From an uncultured Pelagibacteraceae bacterium (GTDB lineage Bacteria > Pseudomonadota > Alphaproteobacteria > Pelagibacterales > Pelagibacteraceae), in contig CABYSP010000007.1 of assembly GCA_902521675.1 (NCBI GenBank), positions 1 to 62,380 on the forward strand: 62,380 bases of DNA, read 5' to 3'. Below are positions 19,001-26,938 of the stretch, in pieces (positions within the stretch are counted from its first letter, which is position 1; every line of letters begins with the position of its first letter). Under the pieces are notes generated by a model, which was not told where the DNA came from, did no database searches, and worked only from the letters and a program-made list of their open reading frames with translations. The position numbers were made by a program, and so were the translations under genes.

Positions 19001-20142
19001 CGAATCTTGGATTATATTTAAAACCTGGTTCTGCTTTAACGGGAGTTCAAACTCAACCAGAATATGACTATAGTGCTTTAGGTGAAACTTGGGCAGCTCC
19101 TAGAATATTAAGATTACCAAACAATGGAGCTGGGGATAATAATATTGAAGATGATATCTATGTTGCTGTAATGGGCGGCGGATTTGGTGCGCAACATTCA
19201 GGTTTTGGATCTAACTTAACTCTAGTTAATTTAGAAGACACTACTCATCCAGGTAAAGTTCAAAAAGTAATTCCTATTGAAGATTTAACAACAAATGACA
19301 TTGTAAACTCAACTCCAGGAACCCCTGTGGTTATTACACCTGATACTGCAAGAGGAGTGAATTATAGAGGAGCACTTGTTTATTTAAGTGATTTAGAGGG
19401 AAAAATTACTAAATTTAATTTAACGAATATGTCTGATGATGGTCAAGGAAATGCAATTAACATGTATGATAGCACTACGTTATTTACTGCAGGATCAAAT
19501 TCAACAAATGGAAGGTATATGTATCATTCAATGGATGCAACGGTTGGTCAAACTACTAATTCATTATGGTTATACGCAGGAACAGGTGATTATGAAAGAA
19601 TTGGAGATGCATCAAAAGGTATACAAAACTTAATGCTTGGAATTGCAGATCCAAATTATCCAAATTATAGAGCTGTGAGTAAACCAACAAAAGCAGCTGA
19701 TCTTACTAAATGTAAGAACACATCTAACGATACAACAGGTGCAAACTGTCCGGAATTAACAAAAGATTTAGGTTGGTATATTACTTTACCTAATTATCAA
19801 AAAGTGACAGCAGAGCCATCTGTTTCAAGTGGATTGGCTTATTTTCCAATTTACCAACCCTCTTCTTCTGTTAATAAATGTAGTTTAGGAGATGCATTTA
19901 TTTGTGCAGCAGATGATGAATGTGGAACAAACTTCTCTTCAAGATTAGGCAAGAAAAGAGCTACATCTGATCAATGTTTCTATGTTGGTCAGGGGGTATT
20001 ATCAAGAATTGTATTCTTTGCTGGAAAATTATTTGCAAACATTGCAGGTCAGTCAACTCAGTCTAAGAAAGACTTAGTAACTCTACAAGCAGCTTCTGGA
20101 GAAGTAAGTACTTACAGAAGTTCTTGGAGACATAATTTCTAG
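16042..20142 (+). CDS. pilY1: PilY1-like pilus tip adhesin with a split VWA domain
   Basis: 1366 residues with signal peptide (about 1-23, ending SFA). The VWA metal site DKSGS is at residues 44-48. The expected next VWA helix, RMTGAHEAIKAIV, appears only at about 343. The roughly 290 residues between read as NHL-like beta-propeller repeats (for example TVAADANGDVYGS, NNRVLVADYYKN). The VWA fold then continues to about 540. The C-terminal half (about 690-1330) is the PilY1 beta-propeller, with GDIYHSEMVVVGAP and the signature GANDGMLHAFNSKTGKEE. PilY1 proteins sit at the pilus tip and act in adhesion, surface sensing and pilus priming. Last gene of the plus operon. Confidence 0.92.
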   Translation: MKVKIFILKLIFALILFSQNSFAKNLPPGSGISDVPANVLILLDKSGSMGARMISGSGFAYPLTVAADANGDVYGSQYWKYGIKKLTYATGAVDSTFGASGIYRGGGNCRSYYNYALAVHNGFLYVAAYHYGRIFRINLTTGACDWNVSFRYPRHLSIKNNILNAINVYGQSFTRNLSTNTNINCGSGYDTNIRYSLHGTHDASGSNFYVHRFRYLYRYTVDNNGCISKSRASSINRSQWRYGFGMSAHPTDDNILYGTSYYEHGLYKVTLNAAKTSATYSKVGRCCNGKSTTSNVRMRYPRGTFVDSVNNRVLVADYYKNSIQAFDLNLGFLKEFGGSSGTRMTGAHEAIKAIVTDSSLTAGVNFGFGYWSWDNSGSGFRSWSGNITTGTASPCTSRACIKVRAHKQGASRINQIISSVNPGGGTNADNWAKQAEEYYLHSTLSPIDKNLSCQNSYVLVIGDGDWYNHNRAASRVSKLLSQHKIKTFTVAYGGGLSSNGIRNFRRMAQVGGTNDVIIANTTASLKSQLKAAISQIIASKLSFTAPAITATIEKGGSLFQAQFDYVQNKEWQGTLTRTAISSSGVIDTNDKSNWSAIDVMPAPDARKIWSEVPGTDYKTNYNNFVDTNWSEINALFQQTNNEVSGYHSISDNPVNSQRCKNTSGVANGTDDDIKGLINFVRGKDYFDYDGDCNLTETRPNPLGDIYHSEMVVVGAPSAETAFVGTNQEAYYRSIKGYDAWAASKANRKEIIYVGANDGMLHAFNSKTGKEEWAFVPPFVASNLPNVVNVNLNRSGVGGSNAIYGVDGSPVVHDMYFKSAYDTAKKWHTILMIPYGRGGPGFSVLDVTDPEKPLHLYSVYNDHIKHKVHVIDHNGNLNDYDYIATSFPLSTFTEAIEVTDNAQNSVGSETCDATANNRCFKSNRWTLPAALQNVSKSDLTVLLDDKNYTNFTIGKYTSGARNGQSYIQFGQTMTYYGYDPNNNTLASSNLGLYLKPGSALTGVQTQPEYDYSALGETWAAPRILRLPNNGAGDNNIEDDIYVAVMGGGFGAQHSGFGSNLTLVNLEDTTHPGKVQKVIPIEDLTTNDIVNSTPGTPVVITPDTARGVNYRGALVYLSDLEGKITKFNLTNMSDDGQGNAINMYDSTTLFTAGSNSTNGRYMYHSMDATVGQTTNSLWLYAGTGDYERIGDASKGIQNLMLGIADPNYPNYRAVSKPTKAADLTKCKNTSNDTTGANCPELTKDLGWYITLPNYQKVTAEPSVSSGLAYFPIYQPSSSVNKCSLGDAFICAADDECGTNFSSRLGKKRATSDQCFYVGQGVLSRIVFFAGKLFANIAGQSTQSKKDLVTLQAASGEVSTYRSSWRHNF

Positions 20143-20176
20143 AAATTATTAAATTTATTTTTTTGTCTTATAATTT

Positions 20177-20619
20177 TTATGGATATTGGGCTTTTGGCCA
20201 TTGATGTGTTGTAACTTTCCCTCTACATCTTACTCTTAGTTTAAATCCTGCTGTCTCAGGATAGTAAGCAAATTGACCGTCTTTAGGTGGATCACCAATA
20301 TATGATAAAACATCTAAATTGCTTTTTAAATTTTCATAAGGGCTTTTTGCATAGTTTGTAAAATCTTTTACAGTCTCACCTGCTATAGTTCCAAAGTTTG
20401 TACATGCAACATTTCTCTCTGTTCCCTCAACACCATTTGTGAATTGACCTTTTAATGGAACTTCCCCGTTAATATCACACATAAGCCAGTTCTGATTTAT
20501 TTTCTTTTTTAACTGAGCATAATGACCTAAGCAAACTTGTTCTTTGGCACCTGCAGTATACCAATGATTGCTACTACGACTAGGAGCTCAATTAAAGTAA
20601 AGCCTTTATTTTCCCTCAT
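20177..20619 (-). pseudogene. Frameshifted type IV pilin (internal deletion in the anchor helix)
   Basis: From the ATG at 20619 the frame gives MRENKG|FTLIELLVVVAIIG, an intact prepilin leader, then runs out of frame and stops at TAG 20527-20529. In the next frame, from 20560, the sequence resumes as YTAGAKEQVCLGHY and stays open to 20177. Compared with the paralogues at 2833 and 22729, the block ILAAVGVVAYSG (12 codons) is missing; with one extra base this is a net loss of about 37 bp, which shifts the frame. The downstream 127 codons have no stop and keep pilin-like cysteines, so the lesion looks recent. Confidence 0.85.
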
Positions 20620-20624
20620 ACAAA

Positions 20625-22688
20625 TTAATTATTTGAATTAATGTTTTGAATTAATAACTTATTTTCAGTTTTTATTTTTTGATTTTCTTTGATCAATTGA
20701 ATAATTAATTCTTTCATTGCCTGATTTTCTTGATTAAGTTTGTTAGTAACCAATGCAAGTCTTTCATTTTCTCTCACAACTTGAAGCTGATCAAATAAAC
20801 TTTCAAGTTCAGGATCTAATTTTTCATCTTCTTTTTTTTGCATTGCTCTTTTTTTAGCAACTCTTTGAAGTTTTTTACTAATAGATAAATTTAAATTATT
20901 ATTAATTATTTTATCCATATTACTATGTTCAAAATTCAAGCTCATACTAATATCATCTGTTTTTTTAGTTAAAGATAAACCAATTTTTTTTGTAACAGCT
21001 CCATTCATCGTGTGATTTTGAGATATTTCTTCTTTTAATCCTGCGCCATTGATATCATTCATTTTAATTTTACCACTTAACGTTTTATTAAAAGCTAAAC
21101 CAGCATACGGTTTTAATATAAATCCATTTTTATTTTTTATTGAATATTCAACATCAAAACCTGCACCTAAAACCTGATCTATTGCCTCATCAACTGATAA
21201 ATCTCCATGAGTAAATTTAGATAAGTATTTTGGAAGTCTATGCGCTCCGTACTCTCCATTTATTGTTAAAGTTAAATCATTATTATTTTGAATTTTTCTT
21301 TTTAATTTATAATTAGAATGTATCGCAAAAAACTGACCTATGAAATTATTTCTTATTATTTGATCAGACTCAGTTTCTACATCAGTAATTTTATTACTAG
21401 AAATACCAATCAATGGCTTGATTGAAAAATTGCTAAAATTTGTTTTTATATCATAACCAAAGGCTAAGTTTTCACTTTTACTTTTTTCTTTACTATTAAA
21501 ATTAGCGTTTTGTTCAAAATAAGCTAAAAAAGATCTTGTCTTTTCTTCATCGTATTCATTTTTTAAGAAATAGCCTGAAACACCCTTGGTAGAGTTTTGA
21601 TAAATATTATTTCTTTTCGATTGAGTATAAAATGTTGATCTTTCTTTTATATCACTTAATGACTTAAAAATATTATTTAAATTATTGCTAAAAATTTCTG
21701 TTCTGTATTTTTTGTTATTACTAACGACATCTAATTCTTCTCCATAAATTCTTAAATATCCATTTGTTTCAGAATTATCTGAATCTAGATTTAAATTTGA
21801 GTCTAGAATTTCATAAGTATCGTTTCCACATAAGTTGTTAATTACCCTCACATTTTGTTTCTCATGAATTTCTATAGTTTGATCTCTTGAAATACTGCAA
21901 TCTAAAGTAAAGTCGAAAAATGTTACACCAGTTGTTCCATTTTGATCACTAAGTAGAATTTTACCGTCATAATGTCCTTCTCCTTTTGTTATTAAATTAA
22001 ATCCTGAAGTTACATTGTTATCATCGCTAACATATATTGAATTTCTATTATTATGAGTTGTTCCAGCAATTAAACCAGAATTAATAATTGTAGCATTATT
22101 GAATGAACCATGACTTTTACCAAGTCTAATTCCATGTCTTAAACTTGTAATTGTTCCAGTGTTTGTTATTGTTCCATTTGTGCCATTGGTAAGGTAAATG
22201 GCAGGACCAGTTGTATTATTTGCAGAAATAGTACCACTGTTTGTAATGATTATATCGTCAGTTTCTAGACCTTGTATAGCATAGTTTCCTCCATGAATAG
22301 TTCCACTATTATCAATCTCAGTCCCATCTGTTTTCTGAACTACAACAGCAATTCCACTTGAAGCATTTTCATTTTGAGCTGTATTTATTGTTCCTGTATT
22401 TGTAATTTTATTTGTTCCACCAGAACTTTTCATATTTATAGACTCACTAGTAGCGCTTATCAAACCATGGTTGATTACGGTTGTGTTTGATGCACCAACG
22501 CCATTACGTGCATCAACTGCTTTACTTGTACCAAGTATAATTGAACCAGTTGACTCAACAGTCAGAGTTTCGCTTGTCCCACAAATTTGTTTATCTGTTA
22601 TCTCGGATGTTATTGTTTTATTACAAGTAGCATGACCTAAAGAGCCGAATGAAAAAAAAAGTAATATAATTAGTGAAATCTTTTTCAT
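20625..22688 (-). CDS. Autotransporter-like surface protein with C-terminal coiled coil
   Basis: 687 residues with a signal peptide (about 1-20). Residues about 30-260 are repeated N-T/S-G-x-I units (TNTGTI, NSGTIHG, NSGTISA, NTGTITS, NSGLIAG), the pattern of beta-helical autotransporter passengers. Residues about 330-600 alternate polar and hydrophobic strands and look like an outer-membrane barrel. The protein does not end on a final aromatic beta-strand as autotransporters do. Instead about 80 residues rich in Glu, Lys, Leu and Asn follow, reading as a coiled coil (KKEDEKLDPELESLF onward). It starts 41 bp upstream-side from the pilin at 22729 and ends six bases before the broken pilin. Confidence 0.75.
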   Translation of the reverse strand: MKKISLIILLFFSFGSLGHATCNKTITSEITDKQICGTSETLTVESTGSIILGTSKAVDARNGVGASNTTVINHGLISATSESINMKSSGGTNKITNTGTINTAQNENASSGIAVVVQKTDGTEIDNSGTIHGGNYAIQGLETDDIIITNSGTISANNTTGPAIYLTNGTNGTITNTGTITSLRHGIRLGKSHGSFNNATIINSGLIAGTTHNNRNSIYVSDDNNVTSGFNLITKGEGHYDGKILLSDQNGTTGVTFFDFTLDCSISRDQTIEIHEKQNVRVINNLCGNDTYEILDSNLNLDSDNSETNGYLRIYGEELDVVSNNKKYRTEIFSNNLNNIFKSLSDIKERSTFYTQSKRNNIYQNSTKGVSGYFLKNEYDEEKTRSFLAYFEQNANFNSKEKSKSENLAFGYDIKTNFSNFSIKPLIGISSNKITDVETESDQIIRNNFIGQFFAIHSNYKLKRKIQNNNDLTLTINGEYGAHRLPKYLSKFTHGDLSVDEAIDQVLGAGFDVEYSIKNKNGFILKPYAGLAFNKTLSGKIKMNDINGAGLKEEISQNHTMNGAVTKKIGLSLTKKTDDISMSLNFEHSNMDKIINNNLNLSISKKLQRVAKKRAMQKKEDEKLDPELESLFDQLQVVRENERLALVTNKLNQENQAMKELIIQLIKENQKIKTENKLLIQNINSNN

Positions 22689-22728
22689 AAAATATCTTTA
22701 GAGTTTTTTATTTTCATAAATTATAAAT

Positions 22729-23217
22729 TTAATTTATATCAATATCTCCACTACAAAGATGATTATCAGATGTGCAACGATTACCAGCACATGGTTTCAT
22801 AAAACAAACCTGAACATCAATTCCATTTTGTGGTGATAACATCCTAATGTAGCCAGCATCATCGTCACGTGATATACCTCCTCCATGACTAACTTTTTTT
22901 TTTTTGGGATCATCGTCATAAGGGTTTTTAAAATCCTTTAAAGCTATTTCAACAGCTGCTGCTACATCATTTTTCCAATTAGTAGATGATTGTTTTGAAC
23001 AATCTAAATTATTATCCATTGCAAAAGCTAGTCCCGTAGAGCATTTCATTGTTTCGTTCATAATGTATTTTACAACTTTCTTATGATTTGCTTTTACAGC
23101 ACTTTTTTTTGCACTACTCGTGTATCCACTATAAGCAACCACCCCGACAGCAGCAAGGATGCCAATAATTGCTACTACTACTAAGAGTTCTATTAATGTG
23201 AAGCCTTTTTTATTCAT
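22729..23217 (-). CDS. Type IV pilin paralogue
   Basis: 162 residues. Leader MNKKG, then FTLIELLVVVAIIGILAAVG; cleavage after Gly5, Glu at +5. The body carries cysteines in TMKCSTG and LDCSKQ, a loop rich in Lys and Asp (about 108-120), and a C-terminal group of five cysteines (VQVCFMKPCAGNRC, HLCSG) that differs from the pilin at 2833. The first 35 residues are nearly the same as that paralogue and as the pseudogene, so the family varies mainly in the exposed part. It lies between the autotransporter and the transglutaminase operon, same strand. Confidence 0.9.
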   Translation of the reverse strand: MNKKGFTLIELLVVVAIIGILAAVGVVAYSGYTSSAKKSAVKANHKKVVKYIMNETMKCSTGLAFAMDNNLDCSKQSSTNWKNDVAAAVEIALKDFKNPYDDDPKKKKVSHGGGISRDDDAGYIRMLSPQNGIDVQVCFMKPCAGNRCTSDNHLCSGDIDIN

Positions 23218-23243
23218 AATGAAATATAATATCTAAATAATTT

Positions 23244-25148
23244 TTAAATTAAAGATTTAAATATTAATGAATATCTTATTTCTTTATTTGAATATTTTGC
23301 AATTTCAAAAATTTTAAATAAATTTTGATATTTATTTTTTTCTCTTTTCGATAGCTTGTTTAACATTTCTTGATGAGTATCTGAATAGAGTAAATTATAT
23401 TCTTTTCTTAATTTCCAAATGACAAAATTTATTAATAATTTAATAAATTTTTTTTTATTGAATAAAAATAAAAATCTTACAAATAAAATTGATAAAATTG
23501 GAAAAAATATCCAATAAAGTTTTTTAGAGAATGTAAAATTTGTTAAATCCTTTATAAAAGATTTTCTTTGATCATTGTCATATGATAGAAGATGTTGTGT
23601 CCAAACAAAATCAGTATAATTTAAGTAATAACCAACATATTTAAAAATTTTCAAACGTATAGAACTATCTGATGTATTTTTTTTATAATTAAATAAATCG
23701 TTTAATGTGTTTCTAACATTTTCTTGAGGAATATATTTTGTGGGATCTACCCTAACCCATCCTTCTTTTTCAAACCATACTTCAGCCCAAGCATGAGCAT
23801 CTTTTTGTCTAAACACGTAAAAATCACCAATATCATTTAAGTCTCCGCCTAAGTAACCAGAAATAATTCTACTGGGTATACCACCTAATCTCGCAAGTAA
23901 GACAAATGTACCAGCAAAATACTCACAATAACCCTCTTTGCTTTTAAAGAAAAAGTCAGAATAATTATTTTGAGATAAATTTTTAGGACTTAAATTATAA
24001 AAGTAACTTCCATTAGCAAAAGTTTTAGTAATAGTACGTAAATATTCTTTATCAGATTTATTTTTTTTATTTTTACTTGCCCAATCTACTAAATTTTTAG
24101 AAATAGTGTTAGGCAATCGCGTATAATAATCTTTTAATCGATAATTTATCTCTTGATTATTGTCATACCTAAAAAATTCAATTTTTTTCTTTCTATCAAT
24201 TAAATTTTTAATTGAGAAAGTTTGATTAAATAAATTTTCCTCAATCTTATAATCAATAGTTTTAAGTTTAGAATTAGCTAATGTAGGTATCCACTTACCC
24301 TTGTAAGGTTCAAGAATAATTTCATAATTTTCACCTAAGTTTTGACCTTTGTTAATTTTAATGTGATTTTTAAAAGTATTATACATGTAAATATGTGAAG
24401 TAGGTCTCCAGGATCTGTTATTTTCCATGTAATCGAACACCTTCACACGAAAATAAAGTTGATCTTTTTTATAATTTTTATTTATTAATGTGAAAACTGG
24501 CTCCTCAGAATTTGAAAATTCTCTAAATGAGCCAAGATTAATACTGTCTGGTATACCTAATGTACTTGCTGAAGGATCAAAAATTCTAAAATTTATGTCA
24601 GCACGTGGAAAAACTAAATAAAAAAAAATAATTATTGGAAAAATGCTAAAGCCAAAAGCTAAATATTTAAAAATATTTTTTAAGTTAAAGTCCATAAGCT
24701 CTTTTTGTTGAACCAAATACATATAAACAACTGATAAGATAATAATTGCTAAAGAGGTAATTGAGCTAAATAAATCCTGACCTTTTATTAAACTTGCAAC
24801 TGCTATTATCATTGAAATCATTGAAAAGGATAATTGATTATTTTTTGTTAATAATTCTGAATATTTTGCAATAATTAATATAGCTAGACAGTTTAAGAAA
24901 AATTCTTCTGAAAAAACAAATTGGTCAAATCTTAGCTGAATATAAATACCAATTAGAGCATAACCACCTATTAATAAATTTTTAAATCTAAAATTAAATT
25001 TTAGTAAAAAATAACTTATAAAAACTAAGGCTGTCCAAAAAATTTTGTTTAAAAATGAAATTTCACTACCAATCGAAACTAAACATAAAATTAATATTAA
25101 AATAGGAAGAATTTTTATATTTAAAATATTAAGACTTAACATTTGCAA
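23244..25148 (-). CDS. Membrane-anchored transglutaminase-like protein (TgpA/DUF3488 type)
   Basis: 634 residues. About six membrane helices in the first 190 residues, a large extracytoplasmic domain, and one more helix near 555-575. The transglutaminase-like catalytic triad is visible: Cys408 in EGYCEYFAG, His452 in DAHAWAEVW and Asp468 in RVDPT. It overlaps the DUF58 gene by 20 bp, and a MoxR ATPase gene precedes that, a conserved three-gene set in bacteria. By family it is a periplasmic-facing protease or transglutaminase whose substrate is unknown. Its place between pilin and autotransporter genes suggests a surface-protein substrate, but this is inference. Confidence 0.88.
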   Translation of the reverse strand: MQMLSLNILNIKILPILILILCLVSIGSEISFLNKIFWTALVFISYFLLKFNFRFKNLLIGGYALIGIYIQLRFDQFVFSEEFFLNCLAILIIAKYSELLTKNNQLSFSMISMIIAVASLIKGQDLFSSITSLAIIILSVVYMYLVQQKELMDFNLKNIFKYLAFGFSIFPIIIFFYLVFPRADINFRIFDPSASTLGIPDSINLGSFREFSNSEEPVFTLINKNYKKDQLYFRVKVFDYMENNRSWRPTSHIYMYNTFKNHIKINKGQNLGENYEIILEPYKGKWIPTLANSKLKTIDYKIEENLFNQTFSIKNLIDRKKKIEFFRYDNNQEINYRLKDYYTRLPNTISKNLVDWASKNKKNKSDKEYLRTITKTFANGSYFYNLSPKNLSQNNYSDFFFKSKEGYCEYFAGTFVLLARLGGIPSRIISGYLGGDLNDIGDFYVFRQKDAHAWAEVWFEKEGWVRVDPTKYIPQENVRNTLNDLFNYKKNTSDSSIRLKIFKYVGYYLNYTDFVWTQHLLSYDNDQRKSFIKDLTNFTFSKKLYWIFFPILSILFVRFLFLFNKKKFIKLLINFVIWKLRKEYNLLYSDTHQEMLNKLSKREKNKYQNLFKIFEIAKYSNKEIRYSLIFKSLI

Positions 25149-26052
25149 AATATTTTAAAATTTCATTTAGAGAACTTTGATTTGACTTAAGATGAAAGTT
25201 ATTATTATTATGCTTTATAGTTAGCTGTAATTTTTTTTTAAAAAAATGTTTAATTATATAAATTGAATAACTTAATAGAAGCTCAAAAGGAATATTTGGA
25301 TATCTATTTAGATCCAATATAAACTTTTGATCCTTTTTAGGTTCATTGAATTTTTTTACATTTTTTTTTTTGTTTATTGTTGATTTTTTCCATGCTATCT
25401 TTGATAAATTATCCCCTCTCCTAAATTCCTCAATTCCATCAAAATCATCATTAGGGCTGTTGTTGTTTGACATATTAAATTCAAACAATAAATTTTCAGG
25501 AGGTCTTATTGCTTTAGGGTATACATAAATTAAACTTCTTAAATGAAAATAAATTTTAGTTCTGATTATACCAAAAGGATAAATAGATTTGATACAAAGC
25601 CTTTTGAATGGAAATACACCACGTTCTTTAAATTTTATTGGATATGAAAAATTATTAATTTTCTTAATAAAATTAAAATTTCCAATTGTTTTATTATCAT
25701 AATCGATATCAATATTTAACTTTTTATCATTTGATGAATTTACAATAATTATTTCTATTTTTTGATTCTTTTCAGATTCAATAAAATGTTCCGCATTCTC
25801 ATTAATATCAATATTATTCAGATTTTGATGAGAGATAAAAATAGAAATAAAAAAGATAAAAAATATTATTATCGATAATAAGAGCCCAAAATTATTTTCA
25901 TAAAAAACGGCAATTAAAAAATTAAAAAAAATAAATAAAGCTAGTCCTAAACCATTGAAATTTGGATAAATATATATTTTAGTTTGATTTTTATTCTTTA
26001 AGTTTTGAGTTAATTTACTATTAAAAAAATCTACAAAAGTTTTTGCTATCAT
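25129..26052 (-). CDS. DUF58 domain protein
   Basis: 307 residues with two closely spaced membrane helices near 30-70, then a beta-rich region and the DUF58 core marked by GIEEFRRGDNLSKIAWKKS and a later FILDLNR stretch. DUF58 proteins are VWA-like partners of MoxR ATPases; the biochemical role is not settled. The metal site is not obvious here. It overlaps MoxR by ATGA and the transglutaminase gene by 20 bp, so the three are one translational unit. Confidence 0.85.
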   Translation of the reverse strand: MIAKTFVDFFNSKLTQNLKNKNQTKIYIYPNFNGLGLALFIFFNFLIAVFYENNFGLLLSIIIFFIFFISIFISHQNLNNIDINENAEHFIESEKNQKIEIIIVNSSNDKKLNIDIDYDNKTIGNFNFIKKINNFSYPIKFKERGVFPFKRLCIKSIYPFGIIRTKIYFHLRSLIYVYPKAIRPPENLLFEFNMSNNNSPNDDFDGIEEFRRGDNLSKIAWKKSTINKKKNVKKFNEPKKDQKFILDLNRYPNIPFELLLSYSIYIIKHFFKKKLQLTIKHNNNNFHLKSNQSSLNEILKYFANVKS

Positions 26053-26930
26053 TTCCTAATAATAATTTTTTCTAATATTTCTTTTTTAATAAAATCAAAT
26101 TTTTCATCTTGATTTAAAAACTTTATTCTATGTCTTAAGATATAAGGTAATATTTCTTTAATATCTTGATGTGTAACATATTCTTTATCACTAATCATTG
26201 CCCACCCTTTAGCAAGATCAATTATTTGTTTCAAACACCTTGCAGAAATATATATTTCTTGCTCTAGAGATTTAATTGTTTGTTCTATTTCAATTATATA
26301 TTGATAAATTTCATCATTAACATTTATCCTCATTCTCTTGTTTTTTAGACTATCCCAATTTAAAGGATTAGAATTATTTTCATTAAAACTAATATTATTT
26401 TTCAACATTTTAATCTTTTCATTATCCTGGAGGTCTGACAAAGAAAATGAAATCATAAATCTGTCTAATTGTGAATCTGGTAAACTACTTGTACCAGATG
26501 CATCCATTGGATTTTGTGTTGCTATTACAAAAAAAGGTTCAGGTAATTTGTATGTAGTTCCATCAATTGAAACATTTTTTTCTTCCATTGCCTCTAAAAA
26601 TGCACTTTGAGATTTTGGACTACCTCTATTTAGTTCGTCAGCTAAAACAATATTAGTAAAAATAGGTCCTTTTTGAAAAGAAAGTTTGTCCTTAGAGAAA
26701 ATATTAAAACCTAAAATATCACTGGGCAATAAATCAGAAGTGAATTGAATACGTTTAAAATTAAATCCTAAATTATTTGTTATAGATTTTGCAAATGTGG
26801 TTTTTCCTGAGCCAGGAAAATCTTCTATTAAAATACTTCCTTCAGAAATAATTGCAGCTAAGGTTAATTTTATTTTTTCATTATTTCCTATGATTATTTT
26901 AGATATATCTTGAATTATTTCATTAAACAT
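26049..26930 (-). CDS. MoxR-type AAA+ ATPase
   Basis: 293 residues, normal MoxR length. Walker A PGSGKTTF at 39-46, Walker B VLADELNRGSPKSQSAFLEAM, sensor 1 in FVIATQNPMD, and an arginine-finger stretch SQLDRFMISF. The C-terminal lid domain follows. MoxR proteins act as chaperone-like ATPases, usually with VWA or DUF58 partners for maturation of extracytoplasmic complexes. It leads the MoxR-DUF58-transglutaminase unit and begins eight bases after the stop of the larger autotransporter gene. Confidence 0.92.
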   Translation of the reverse strand: MFNEIIQDISKIIIGNNEKIKLTLAAIISEGSILIEDFPGSGKTTFAKSITNNLGFNFKRIQFTSDLLPSDILGFNIFSKDKLSFQKGPIFTNIVLADELNRGSPKSQSAFLEAMEEKNVSIDGTTYKLPEPFFVIATQNPMDASGTSSLPDSQLDRFMISFSLSDLQDNEKIKMLKNNISFNENNSNPLNWDSLKNKRMRINVNDEIYQYIIEIEQTIKSLEQEIYISARCLKQIIDLAKGWAMISDKEYVTHQDIKEILPYILRHRIKFLNQDEKFDFIKKEILEKIIIRK

Positions 26931-26938
26931 ATTTTTAA

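Noticed and set aside
22900..22920. Poly-T tract in the pilin gene at 22729 as a phase-variation slippage site
   Set aside because: A run of about ten bases occurs, but the frame is intact and similar A/T runs are common in this genome; no evidence for switching.
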